Source: Streptomyces sp. TSRI0281 | Lineage (GTDB): Bacteria; Actinomycetota; Actinomycetes; Streptomycetales; Streptomycetaceae | Assembly (NCBI RefSeq): GCF_001905125.1 | Contig: NZ_LWLE01000038.1 | Span: 89,320 to 153,319, forward strand | Direction: 5' to 3' | DNA: 64,000 nucleotides | Shown: positions 1 through 7,606 of the stretch, piece after piece | How positions within the stretch are numbered: position 1 is the stretch's first letter | Layout: each line of letters opens with the position of its first letter | The notes under the pieces: model-generated | What the model saw: the letters and a program-made list of their open reading frames with translations, nothing else | Databases searched by the model: none | Told to the model about the DNA's origin: nothing | Position numbers and translations under genes: made by a program

Positions 1-67
1 GAGCCGTTCCGCGGGGGCCGGAGGCCGGGCGGGAGGCCGGGCGGGAAGGACGCGGAGGCGTGCCGGG

Positions 68-766
68 TCAGCTCAGTGCCCGGTAGCGGCGCTCGGGCCG
101 TCCCGTGCCCCCGTACCGCAGCGTCACCTCGGCCCGCCCCGTCTCCGCGAAGTATTCGAGGTAGCGGCGGGTGCTGACCCGGGAGAGCGCCCCCGCCTGC
201 GCGCACTCGGACGCGGACAGCCCCTGGGGGTGCTCCCGCAGGATGCGCTCCACCAGATCGGCCGTGTGCGCCGCGAGGCCCTTGGGCAGTTCGCGGGAGC
301 CCGGCGGGCGGGTGCCGAATATGTGGTCCACGTCCTCCTGGCGGGCCTCCTGCCGGGCCTCGTCCAGGGCGTCGAGCCGGTTGCGCAGCGAGGCCACATG
401 GTGCAACTGCTCCACCAGCGCCGACCGGTGGAACGGCTTGATCAGATAGTGCAGCGCACCGGCCCGCAACGCCGCCCTGACCACGCCCGCGTCGCGGGCG
501 GCGGTGATGAAGAGGGCGTCGATACTGTGCCCGTCCGCGTCCCGCTCCTCCGCCGCACGCAGCTCCCGCAGCACGCCGATCCCGTCGATGTCGGGCAGAT
601 AGATGTCGAGCAGTACCAGATCGGGGCGCAACCGCCGGGCCGCGCGCAGCGCTTCGGCGCCGCTGTGGGCCACCCCGACGACCGTAAATCCGTCCATCGC
701 GGACACATAGCGGCTGTGCAGCTTCGCGACCATGAAGTCGTCGTCCACCACCAGCACCTTTGTCAC
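68..766 (-). CDS. CitB/DcuR-family two-component response regulator
   Basis: This is a 232-residue response regulator. The receiver domain fills about residues 1-125: the acidic pocket is the DDD run at 8-10, the phosphoacceptor is Asp54 in LLDIYLP, and the conserved Lys sits in LIKPF. The C-terminal part (about 150-225) looks like the winged helix-turn-helix of the DcuR/CitB/MalR group, which controls di- and tricarboxylate uptake. I chose the GTG at 766, where VTKVLVVDDD begins, over an upstream GTG at 799 because receiver domains normally start within a few residues of the first beta strand and a GGTGG sequence lies just upstream. It diverges from tctCBA, so it probably controls that transporter. 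No sensor kinase lies in the window; it may lie beyond the left edge. Confidence 0.9.
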   Translation of the reverse strand: MTKVLVVDDDFMVAKLHSRYVSAMDGFTVVGVAHSGAEALRAARRLRPDLVLLDIYLPDIDGIGVLRELRAAEERDADGHSIDALFITAARDAGVVRAALRAGALHYLIKPFHRSALVEQLHHVASLRNRLDALDEARQEARQEDVDHIFGTRPPGSRELPKGLAAHTADLVERILREHPQGLSASECAQAGALSRVSTRRYLEYFAETGRAEVTLRYGGTGRPERRYRALS

Positions 767-881
767 GCGGCCACCGTAGAGCGCGACCACAACGACCACA
801 ACGTCCGTTGATTCCGGAACGGAGACAGGCCGTCAACACGCGGGCAACATGTGGGCCACTTCACAGCGAAAGGCGGAACCC
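767..881. promoter_or_regulatory. Divergent promoter region between the response regulator and tctC
   Basis: The 115-base spacer contains a doubled GACCACAAC element at 786-803 and a small inverted repeat, CAACG-TC-CGTTG, at 799-810. These are candidate binding sites for the adjacent response regulator. No convincing -10/-35 pair could be assigned by eye. Confidence 0.35.
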
Positions 882-1865
882 GTGCGATTGCGCACTCCAC
901 TCGCCCTGCTCGGGGCGGCGGTGCTGGTGCTCGTGGGGCCGCCGCTGCTCTCCACGGGCGGCGGCTCGGACAGCGGCACGCAGATCCCCGGACTGCGCCT
1001 CATGGTCCCCAACACCCCCGGCGGCGGATACGACATCACGGCGCGCACCGCCGCCAAGAACGCCGAGGACGCCGGACTCACCCACAACGTCGAGGTGTTC
1101 AACCTCCCCGGCGCGGGCGGCACCGTCGGCCTGACCCGGCTCGTGGGCGAACACGGCAACGGCAGGCTCGCGATGTCCATGGGCCTCGGCGTGGTCGGCG
1201 CGGTCCACACCAACAAGTCCCCCAAGACCCTGGGTGACACGACCCCGATCGCCCGGCTCACGGAGGAGCAGGACATCGTCGTCGTCGCCAAGGACTCCCC
1301 GTACAGGAGCATCGGCCAACTGCTCACCGCGTGGAAGGCCGACCCGGCCGGACTCCCGGTCGGCGGCGGGTCCTCGCCCGGCGGCCCCGACCACCTCGCC
1401 CCGATGCTGATGGCGAAGGCCGCGGGCATCGCCCCGAAACAGGTCAACTACATCCCGTTCGACGGCGGCGGCGAGCTGCTCGCCTCGATCCTCGGCGACA
1501 AGGTCGCCTTCGGCGTCTCCGGGGTCGGTGAATACCTCGACCAGATCAAGGCGGGCGAGCTGAGGCTGCTCGCCGTCACCGGTCCCAGGAGGGTCCCCGG
1601 ACTCGACGCCCCCACCCTCCGCGAGGCCGGGCTGGACACCGACTTCACCAACTGGCGCGGCATCGTCGCCCCGCCCGGTCTCTCCGACGCCGAACGCGAC
1701 AAGCTCGTCGGCCTGGTCCGGAAACTGCACGACTCGAAGCAGTGGAAGGACTCGATGAAGAAGAACGGCTGGGACGACGCCTTCCTGACCGGCGACGCCT
1801 TCGGTGACTTCCTGGACGCCCAGGACCGGCGCGTCGCCACGGTCCTCAAGGAGCTGGGACTGTGA
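882..1865 (+). CDS. tctC: Tripartite tricarboxylate transporter, periplasmic-type substrate-binding protein TctC
   Basis: This 327-residue extracytoplasmic solute-binding protein is of the TctC/Bug family. The first 25 residues form a hydrophobic membrane anchor or signal without an obvious lipobox Cys. The family signatures VPNTPGGGYDITAR and NLPGAGGTVGL follow, then the domain II motif WRGIVAPPGL. It should capture citrate-like carboxylates outside the membrane and deliver them to TctAB. The GTG at 882 is preferred over the ATG at 849 because an AAAGGCGGAA ribosome site precedes it and the hydrophobic segment then starts at once. Its stop overlaps the tctB start by four bases (GTGA). The exact substrate is not visible; Bug proteins bind many carboxylates. 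Confidence 0.92.
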   Translation: MRLRTPLALLGAAVLVLVGPPLLSTGGGSDSGTQIPGLRLMVPNTPGGGYDITARTAAKNAEDAGLTHNVEVFNLPGAGGTVGLTRLVGEHGNGRLAMSMGLGVVGAVHTNKSPKTLGDTTPIARLTEEQDIVVVAKDSPYRSIGQLLTAWKADPAGLPVGGGSSPGGPDHLAPMLMAKAAGIAPKQVNYIPFDGGGELLASILGDKVAFGVSGVGEYLDQIKAGELRLLAVTGPRRVPGLDAPTLREAGLDTDFTNWRGIVAPPGLSDAERDKLVGLVRKLHDSKQWKDSMKKNGWDDAFLTGDAFGDFLDAQDRRVATVLKELGL

Positions 1866-2440
1866 CCACCGACGACACGGCGCCCACCGCCTCCGTCCCT
1901 GCTCCCGTCCCTGCTCCCGACCCTGCCTCCGCCTCCGCCTCCGGGCGCGGCTCCTGGCTGCGCGACCACTCCGAACTCGGCGTCTGCGTCCTGCTCCTCG
2001 CCCTCGGCGTCCTGGTCCTCACCGACGCCCTCACCATGAGCGTCACCCTCACCCAGCGCGGCCCCGTCGGCCCCAGGACCGTCCCGGTCGTCATCGGCGC
2101 CGGACTGCTCGTGGTCGCCGTACTCCTCGCCGTGGACGTCCTGCGGGGCGGTCGCGGCGAGGCGGAGGGAGGCGAGGACATCGACCTCGCCGAGCCCGCC
2201 GACCGGAAGACCGTGCTCCTGCTCGCCGGGGTCTTCCTCGCGAGCGCCGTACTGATCGACCCGCTCGGCTTCCCGGTCGTCGGCGCGCTGCTCTTCTGGG
2301 GCTCCGCCCATGCGCTCGGCAGCCGGCACCACGACCGCGACCCGCTCATCGCGGCCGGACTCTCCCTCGTCACCTACTTCGTCTTCGACAGCCTGCTCGG
2401 GGTCCCGCTTCCGGGCGGCCCGCTGATGGGGGTGCTCTGA
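1862..2440 (+). CDS. tctB: Tripartite tricarboxylate transporter small membrane subunit TctB
   Basis: This 192-residue protein has an N-terminal Pro/Ala-rich stretch (APVPAPDPAS, about 12-24) followed by four predicted hydrophobic helices starting near residues 38, 72, 115 and 160. This is the layout of TctB, the small and poorly conserved membrane subunit of TTT transporters. It sits between tctC and tctA, overlaps tctC by four bases and starts with GTG, so it is almost certainly translationally coupled. The assignment rests on helix pattern and gene order more than on conserved residues. Confidence 0.88.
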   Translation: MTTDDTAPTASVPAPVPAPDPASASASGRGSWLRDHSELGVCVLLLALGVLVLTDALTMSVTLTQRGPVGPRTVPVVIGAGLLVVAVLLAVDVLRGGRGEAEGGEDIDLAEPADRKTVLLLAGVFLASAVLIDPLGFPVVGALLFWGSAHALGSRHHDRDPLIAAGLSLVTYFVFDSLLGVPLPGGPLMGVL

Positions 2441-2443
2441 CCG

Positions 2444-3943
2444 ATGGATTCCCTCAACTCCCTCATCGACGGCTTCGGTACGGCGCTCACGCCGGCCAAT
2501 CTGCTCTGGGCCGCCCTCGGTGTCCTGCTGGGCACGGCGATCGGTGTGCTCCCCGGCATCGGGCCCGCCATGGCGGTGGCCCTGCTGCTGCCGGTCACCT
2601 ACGGACTCGAACCGACCGGCGCGTTCATCATGTTCGCCGGGATCTACTACGGCGCGATGTTCGGCGGCTCCACCACCTCGATCCTCCTCAACACCCCCGG
2701 GGAGAGCGCGGCCGTCGTCGCCGCGATCGAGGGCAACCCGATGGCGAAGTCCGGCCGCGGCGCCCAGGCGCTGGCCGCCGCGGCGATCGGACACTTCGCG
2801 GGCGGGATGATCGGCACGATCCTGCTGGTCGTCCTCGCCCCGACGGTGGCCTCCCTGGCCGTCGACATCGGGGCCCCCGACTACTTCGCCATCATGGTGC
2901 TGGCCTTCATCGCCGTCACCTCCGTCCTCGGCTCCTCCCGCGTCCGCGGCCTCGCCTCCCTCCTGATCGGTCTCACCATCGGCCTCGTGGGCCTGGACCA
3001 GATGACCGGCCAGCAACGCCTCACCTTCGGCTCGCTCCAACTGGCCGACGGCATCGACGTGGTGATCGTCGCGGTCGGGCTCTTCGCCATCGGCGAAGCC
3101 CTCTGGGTCGCCGCCCATCTGCGCCGCTCCACCGGCGAGCCGATCCCCGTCGGCCGCCCCTGGCTCGGCCGGGCGGACCTCGGGCGCACCTGGAAGCCCT
3201 GGCTGCGCGGCCCCCTCATCGGCTTCCCGTTCGGCGCGATCCCGGCGGGCGGCGCGGAGATCCCCACCTTCCTCTCGTACGTCACGGAGAAGCGGCTCTC
3301 CAAGCACCGGGCGCAGTTCGGCAAGGGCGCCATCGAAGGGGTCGCGGGGCCGGAGGCGGCGGCCTCCGCCTCCGCCGCGGGCACGCTCGTCTCGATGCTC
3401 ACCCTCGGCCTGCCCACCACCGCGGTCGCCGCCGTGATGCTGGCCGCGTTCCAGCAGTACGGCATCCAGCCCGGCCCCCTCCTGTTCGAACGTGAACCCG
3501 AGCTGGTCTGGGGCCTCATCGCCTCGCTCTTCGTCGGCATGGTGCTGCTGCTCGCCCTCAACCTGCCGCTGGCACCCGTGTGGGCGAAGCTGCTGCGGAT
3601 CCCGCGCCCGTACCTGTACGCGGGCATCCTGTTCTTCGCCGCGGTCGGTGCGTACGCGGTCGGCGGCGAGTCGCTCGACCTGGTGATCCTGCTGGTGATC
3701 GGTCTGATCGGGTTCGGGATGCGGCGGTACGGGCTGCCGGTGCTCCCCGCCGTGATCGGGGTGATCCTCGGCCCGGCCGCCGAACAGCAACTGCGGCGCG
3801 CGCTCCAGATCAGCGACGGCAGCCTCTCGGGCCTGGTCAACACCCCGTTCTCGGTGACGGTCTACGCGATCGTGGTGCTGATCGTGGCCTGGCCGCTGGT
3901 GCGCGGGCTGGTGGTACGCCGGCGCGCGACGGAGCGGAAGTAG
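2444..3943 (+). CDS. tctA: Tripartite tricarboxylate transporter large permease TctA
   Basis: This 499-residue polytopic permease has about 10-12 hydrophobic segments. It carries the TctA hallmark block near residues 25-85, including GVLPGIGPAMAV, YYGAMFGGSTTSILLNTPGE and a later GLPTTAVAAVML repeat. It forms the cation-coupled translocation pathway for carboxylates captured by TctC. It starts only three bases after tctB. A perfect 11-bp hairpin lies just downstream at 3950-3977 and ends the operon. Length and motifs match complete family members. Confidence 0.95.
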   Translation: MDSLNSLIDGFGTALTPANLLWAALGVLLGTAIGVLPGIGPAMAVALLLPVTYGLEPTGAFIMFAGIYYGAMFGGSTTSILLNTPGESAAVVAAIEGNPMAKSGRGAQALAAAAIGHFAGGMIGTILLVVLAPTVASLAVDIGAPDYFAIMVLAFIAVTSVLGSSRVRGLASLLIGLTIGLVGLDQMTGQQRLTFGSLQLADGIDVVIVAVGLFAIGEALWVAAHLRRSTGEPIPVGRPWLGRADLGRTWKPWLRGPLIGFPFGAIPAGGAEIPTFLSYVTEKRLSKHRAQFGKGAIEGVAGPEAAASASAAGTLVSMLTLGLPTTAVAAVMLAAFQQYGIQPGPLLFEREPELVWGLIASLFVGMVLLLALNLPLAPVWAKLLRIPRPYLYAGILFFAAVGAYAVGGESLDLVILLVIGLIGFGMRRYGLPVLPAVIGVILGPAAEQQLRRALQISDGSLSGLVNTPFSVTVYAIVVLIVAWPLVRGLVVRRRATERK

Positions 3944-3949
3944 CACAGG

Positions 3950-3977
3950 GGGCCGCCCGGGGGGATCCGGGCGGCCC
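3950..3977 (+). terminator. Hairpin terminator after tctCBA
   Basis: A perfect 11-bp stem (GGGCCGCCCGG / CCGGGCGGCCC) with a GGGGAT loop lies seven bases after the tctA stop. It has no T-tract, which is typical of high-GC actinobacterial terminators. Confidence 0.75.
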
Positions 3978-4028
3978 GTGCGTCCCAGGGGCCCCGCGCT
4001 GTCGGTGGCGGCTGAGATTATCGACCGC

Positions 4029-5549
4029 ATGACGACGATCGACTGGGACGCCGCCGCCGACTCCTTCGACGAGGAACCCGACCACGGGCTGCTCGATCCG
4101 GCGGTCCGCCACGCCTGGGCCGGGCGGCTGGAGAACTGGCTGCCCGCCACCGGCTCCGAGGTGCTCGACCTGGGGTGCGGCACCGGCAGCCTCGCGCTGC
4201 TCGCCGCCGGACAGGGGCACCGGGTCACCGCCGTCGACCGGTCGCCGCGGATGGCCGCGCAGGCGCGGGCCAAGCTCGCGGGGACCGGCTCCGAGGTGCT
4301 CGTCGGGGACGCCGCCGACCCCCCTCTGGGCGACCGGCGGTTCGATGTGATCGTCGCGCGGCACGTGGTGTGGCTGCTGCCCGACCCGGCGGCGGCCCTT
4401 CGCCACTGGTTCGGTCTGCTGAAGCCCGGCGGGCGGCTGGTGCTGATCGAAGGAGTGTGGGGCGGGGTCGGCCTCCCCGCGGCCCGTCTCACCGCGCTGC
4501 TCGCTCCGCACACCGAGCGCATCCACCACGAGGCCCTCTCCGGTGACGCCCGGCTCTGGGGCAAGGAGGTGGACGACGAGCGGTACGCCCTGGTGGCCCG
4601 CGCGGAGCCGCCGCGGCGGCACACGGAGGTCGTCGACGTCCATCTGATCCTCCGCCGCGGCCCCGATGTCCTGCTCGCCCGCCGGGCCGGTACGGGATAC
4701 GCGGACGGGCTGCTCCACATGCCCTCCGGCCACGCGGAGGACGGCGAGGACGTCCGGGAGGCGATGATCCGGGAGGCGGCCGAGGAGATCGGTGTGGAGC
4801 TGGACCCCGAGGAGCTGCGGGTCGCCCTCGTGATGCAGCACCGGGGTCCCGCCGGCGCCCCGCGCATGGGCTGGTTCTTCGAGGCGGAGTACGACGCGGC
4901 CCGCCCGCCCCGCAACGCCGAACCGGGCAAGTGCTCCGAGCTGGCCTGGTTCCCGCTGGACGCCCTGCCGGACGACATCGTCGCCTACTGCCGCGCGGGC
5001 CTCGACGGATACCGGGCGGACGAGCGCTTCCTGATCCACTGGCACGAGGACGGCGACCCCATCGCCTACGACCCGGCGGGCATCGCGCGGGCCGTCCCGC
5101 TCCGGCCCGCCGGGGCCGACACCGGCAGGGTCCACCACATCGAGCTGTGGGTGAGCGACCTGGCCGGGGCCGAGCGGTGCTGGGGCTGGCTGCTCGGCCG
5201 CCTCGGCCATGTCCCGTACCAGCGCTGGCAGCACGGCCGCAGCTGGCGGCGCGGCAGCGCCTATCTCGTCCTGGAGCAGTCGCCCGACCTGGCCCGGGGC
5301 CCGCACGACCGCCGCCGCCCCGGCCTCAACCACCTGGCCTTCCACGTCCGGGACCGGGCCACCCTCGACGCCCTGGTGGCCGAGGCCCCCACGCACGGCT
5401 GGCGGCTGCTCTTCCCCGACCGCCATCCGTACGCGGGCGGCGGCGAGCACTACGCCGCGTATCTGGAGGACACGGCGGGACACGAGGTGGAGCTGGTGGC
5501 GGGCACCCGTCCGCACACTGATCCACCGGGGACGGCGGCACGGCGCTAG
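4029..5549 (+). CDS. Three-domain fusion: SAM methyltransferase + Nudix hydrolase + VOC (glyoxalase-like) protein
   Basis: This 506-residue protein joins three enzyme-type domains. Residues about 1-200 are a class I SAM-dependent methyltransferase with motif I VLDLGCGTG at 45-53. Residues about 200-350 are a Nudix hydrolase with a complete Nudix box: Gly234, then Glu240 and the REAAEEIGV block ending at 256. Residues about 365-497 are a vicinal-oxygen-chelate domain starting VHHIELWVSD. All three retain core motifs, so it is not a decayed fusion. The ATG at 4029 is chosen because the methyltransferase fold begins directly after it; an upstream in-frame ATG at 3978 lies within the preceding terminator. 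It appears to be a single-gene unit flanked by hairpins. I recall this domain combination being annotated in other Streptomyces, but its substrate is unknown. Confidence 0.9.
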   Translation: MTTIDWDAAADSFDEEPDHGLLDPAVRHAWAGRLENWLPATGSEVLDLGCGTGSLALLAAGQGHRVTAVDRSPRMAAQARAKLAGTGSEVLVGDAADPPLGDRRFDVIVARHVVWLLPDPAAALRHWFGLLKPGGRLVLIEGVWGGVGLPAARLTALLAPHTERIHHEALSGDARLWGKEVDDERYALVARAEPPRRHTEVVDVHLILRRGPDVLLARRAGTGYADGLLHMPSGHAEDGEDVREAMIREAAEEIGVELDPEELRVALVMQHRGPAGAPRMGWFFEAEYDAARPPRNAEPGKCSELAWFPLDALPDDIVAYCRAGLDGYRADERFLIHWHEDGDPIAYDPAGIARAVPLRPAGADTGRVHHIELWVSDLAGAERCWGWLLGRLGHVPYQRWQHGRSWRRGSAYLVLEQSPDLARGPHDRRRPGLNHLAFHVRDRATLDALVAEAPTHGWRLLFPDRHPYAGGGEHYAAYLEDTAGHEVELVAGTRPHTDPPGTAARR

Positions 5550-5554
5550 AGCGC

Positions 5555-5585
5555 GTGCGCGACGTCCCCCCGGGCCGTCGCGCAC
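5555..5585. terminator. Hairpin terminator after the fusion gene
   Basis: A 10-bp perfect stem (GTGCGCGACG / CGTCGCGCAC) lies between the convergent fusion gene and DUF402 gene. Confidence 0.65.
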
Positions 5586-5590
5586 ACGGC

Positions 5591-5630
5591 CTGAGGGCTG
5601 TCCCGCCAGGGATGACGGGACAGTCCTCAG
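5591..5630. terminator. Second, longer hairpin terminator between convergent genes
   Basis: This 15-bp stem (CTGAGGGCTGTCCCG / CGGGACAGTCCTCAG) has one G-T pair and a 10-base loop. The right arm contains the stop codon of the DUF402 gene on the opposite strand. It can act in both directions. Confidence 0.7.
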
Positions 5631-6124
5631 GCGAGCAGCGGGGCCAGGCCTTCGGTACGGGCGAGCTGTTCCAGTTCGTCCAGCGCCCGGACCGCCGCTC
5701 CGGCCGCGTCCGGGTCACGCCCGGCGAGGCCGCTCTGCGTGAACTCGTCCTCGTCCAGCCGCAGTACGGACGTGCCGTCCGCCGACACCCACAGATCCAG
5801 GTCCAGATCCTCGACCGACAGCACACCGTCCGCCAGGACGGCGGGCCGGGTGATGTCGCAGTACCAGCCCTTCAGCTCCCCGTCCCCCGTACGCACCTCC
5901 TTCACCGCGAACCACCGGTCCCGCCAGTAGTGCTCGGTGAAGACGTCGCCCGGCTCGAACCGTACGAAGCCGAAGTCCCGGACACCGGGCGCCGCCCAGG
6001 GGGCCCGTACGGTCACCCGGGTGCCGTCGTCGCGCAGCAGCCCGGCGGGGTAGCGGATCTTGGTGCGGCCCGCCTTGGTCAGGGCGACGAGGACGGCCAC
6101 CGGTTCAGACGAGGGTGCGGACAT
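5627..6124 (-). CDS. DUF402 domain protein (FomD/nucleoside-diphosphatase-like)
   Basis: This 165-residue protein has the DUF402 layout: an N-terminal beta-rich part, a central DVFTEHYWRDRWFAVKEV stretch, the block GWYCDITRP, then acidic metal-binding residues in VEDLDLDLWV. Members of this group include FomD and Streptomyces nucleotide phosphatases that hydrolyse nucleoside diphosphates or CMP-phosphonate adducts using acidic residues and a divalent metal. The natural substrate here cannot be read from the sequence. The ATG at 6124 lies inside the end of the upstream GNAT gene (20-base overlap), so the two are probably translated together. A slightly longer start at 6142 would lack a clear ribosome site. 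Confidence 0.85.
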   Translation of the reverse strand: MSAPSSEPVAVLVALTKAGRTKIRYPAGLLRDDGTRVTVRAPWAAPGVRDFGFVRFEPGDVFTEHYWRDRWFAVKEVRTGDGELKGWYCDITRPAVLADGVLSVEDLDLDLWVSADGTSVLRLDEDEFTQSGLAGRDPDAAGAAVRALDELEQLARTEGLAPLLA

Positions 6125-7025
6125 GACGTACCTCCGTGGCACAGATCCGGTAGCCGAACCAGTCGTTGATCGCCAGCATCGGACCGTTGCCCGCGTCGTT
6201 TCCGGTGTACGCGTCCGTGTACCCGGCGGCGCGCGCCCGGTGCAGGGAGTCGTTCTTCGCGAGCTTCGCCAGCCCCCGGCCGCGGTATGCCCGGCGGGTG
6301 CCGGTCATACCCGTCGAGTAGGTGGTCCGCCCGTCGGTCGTGGCCGCGCTGAATGCGGCCACCTCGCCGTCCACCATCGCGACCGAGGTCAGCCCGCTGT
6401 CGAAGCAGGGATGGCGCCACGTGCTGTTCAGCCAGTCCTCGTAGTCCGCGAGTTCGCTGGGGGTGTCGCTGGGCTCGTCCGCCGTCGTCTCCGCGTCCGC
6501 CTCGAACAGCGGCCGCGGATCGTCGGCGAAGTCGGCCGCCGTACGCAGCTCGACGCCCGCGGGGACCTCCTGACGCGGCGGCAGCGTGCCGTTCGCCAGG
6601 TCGAGGTGCAGGAAATGGGCGGGCCGCCTCGCCGTGTAACCGCGCTTCCGGGCGAACTCCCGGTTGGCCGGTTCGTCGAGGACCCAGGTGTAGACGGCGA
6701 CGGCCCCGATCCCGGCCAGATACTCCTCGGCGGTGGTCAGCAGCAGCGAGCCCGCCCCACGACCCAGCCGGTCCGGACGGGTGTACGGATTGCAGAACCC
6801 CTGCCCCGGCTCGGGGCTCTCGTGCGCGATGCCGACCTGTGCCGTGGCGATGATCTCCCCGTCCTCCTCGGCGACGAGCAGCCGGTAGCGACGGTCGGGG
6901 TGGGAGGCGTCCAGATCGAAGGTGATCTGTTCGGCGGTGGCCACCATGTACGGAAGTGCGGCCCGCCGTACCCGGACCCAGCCCTCCGCGTCGGTGGGCC
7001 GGAAGTCGCGAACGATGACAGTCAT
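6105..7025 (-). CDS. GNAT family N-acetyltransferase with tandem GNAT domains
   Basis: This 306-residue protein contains two GNAT-like halves. The first (about 1-150) begins MTVIVRDFRPTDAEGW and has a degraded acetyl-CoA loop at RLGRGAGSLLL. The second (about 170-306) contains YRGRGLAKLAK, the canonical Q/RxxGxG/A acetyl-CoA pyrophosphate loop, and a C-terminal NDWFGYRI strand typical of mycothiol-synthase-like double-GNAT proteins. It is probably a small-molecule acetyltransferase in which only the second half binds acetyl-CoA well. Its start is 70 bases from the divergent GntR gene start, so the two may share a control region. Confidence 0.88.
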   Translation of the reverse strand: MTVIVRDFRPTDAEGWVRVRRAALPYMVATAEQITFDLDASHPDRRYRLLVAEEDGEIIATAQVGIAHESPEPGQGFCNPYTRPDRLGRGAGSLLLTTAEEYLAGIGAVAVYTWVLDEPANREFARKRGYTARRPAHFLHLDLANGTLPPRQEVPAGVELRTAADFADDPRPLFEADAETTADEPSDTPSELADYEDWLNSTWRHPCFDSGLTSVAMVDGEVAAFSAATTDGRTTYSTGMTGTRRAYRGRGLAKLAKNDSLHRARAAGYTDAYTGNDAGNGPMLAINDWFGYRICATEVRHVRTLV

Positions 7026-7094
7026 GCGCCGGACGCTACGTGGAGCCCGGCCCGAACCGCTCCCCAATTTCCCGCGGTGGGGGAGAATCGGCCC

Positions 7095-7469
7095 GTGACC
7101 CTGAAGATCGCCATTGACCCGGATGCCGGCATCGCCCCGTACGAGCAGCTGCGCACGCAGCTCTCCGAACTGGCCCGCTCCGGCGCCCTGCCCGTCGGCC
7201 ACCGGCTCCCGACCGTACGCGGCTTCGCCGATGAGCTCGGCCTCGCCGCCAACACCGTGGCCAAGGCGTACCGCGCGCTGGAGGCCGACGGGGTGATCGA
7301 GACCCGCGGCCGGAACGGGACGTTCGTCGCGGCCGCCGGGGACGCGGCCGAGCGGAAGGCCGCGACCGCCGCACAGGAGTACGCCGAGCTGGCCCAGCGG
7401 CTCGGCCTGTCCCGGGCACAGGCGGTGTCGCTCGCCCAGGACGCGGTGCGGGCCGCGTACACACGATGA
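7095..7469 (+). CDS. GntR family regulator, YtrA subfamily
   Basis: This 124-residue protein has a short N-terminus, then a GntR winged helix-turn-helix at about 10-75 (PYEQLRTQLSELARSG, LPTVRGFADELGLAANTV, AYRALEADGVIETRGRNGTFV). A short helical tail of about 45 residues follows, and no ligand-binding domain. This is the YtrA-type architecture, often controlling neighbouring ABC or resistance genes. No such transporter is adjacent, so the likeliest target is its own divergent promoter with the GNAT gene. The GTG at 7095 directly precedes the family's usual N-terminus. Confidence 0.88.
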   Translation: MTLKIAIDPDAGIAPYEQLRTQLSELARSGALPVGHRLPTVRGFADELGLAANTVAKAYRALEADGVIETRGRNGTFVAAAGDAAERKAATAAQEYAELAQRLGLSRAQAVSLAQDAVRAAYTR

Positions 7470-7550
7470 CGGCGCCCCAGGGGTAATCGACGGGCGCGGG
7501 CACGGGCCGGTGGACAGGGGCACGGGCCGGCGGAGGCGGGCACGCGCCGC

Positions 7551-7606
7551 CCCGGAGACGGAGTCAGAGCCGGAGTCGGAGTCGGAGTCGGAGTCAGAGG
7601 TAGAGG
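7551..7606. repeat. Degenerate GGAGTC hexanucleotide repeat at the 3' end of the AAA ATPase gene
   Basis: About eight imperfect copies of GGAGTC/GGAGCC/CAGAGC units run through the stop codon of the minus-strand AAA gene. The repeat sets that protein's last residues and may be a slippage-prone tract. Confidence 0.6.

Noticed and set aside
1448..4978. A 1,176-codon open frame on the minus strand across tctCBA
   Set aside because: It lies opposite four convincing plus-strand genes and its product is low-complexity Arg/Ser/Gly/Glu-rich sequence. Long antisense frames are expected at about 72% GC.
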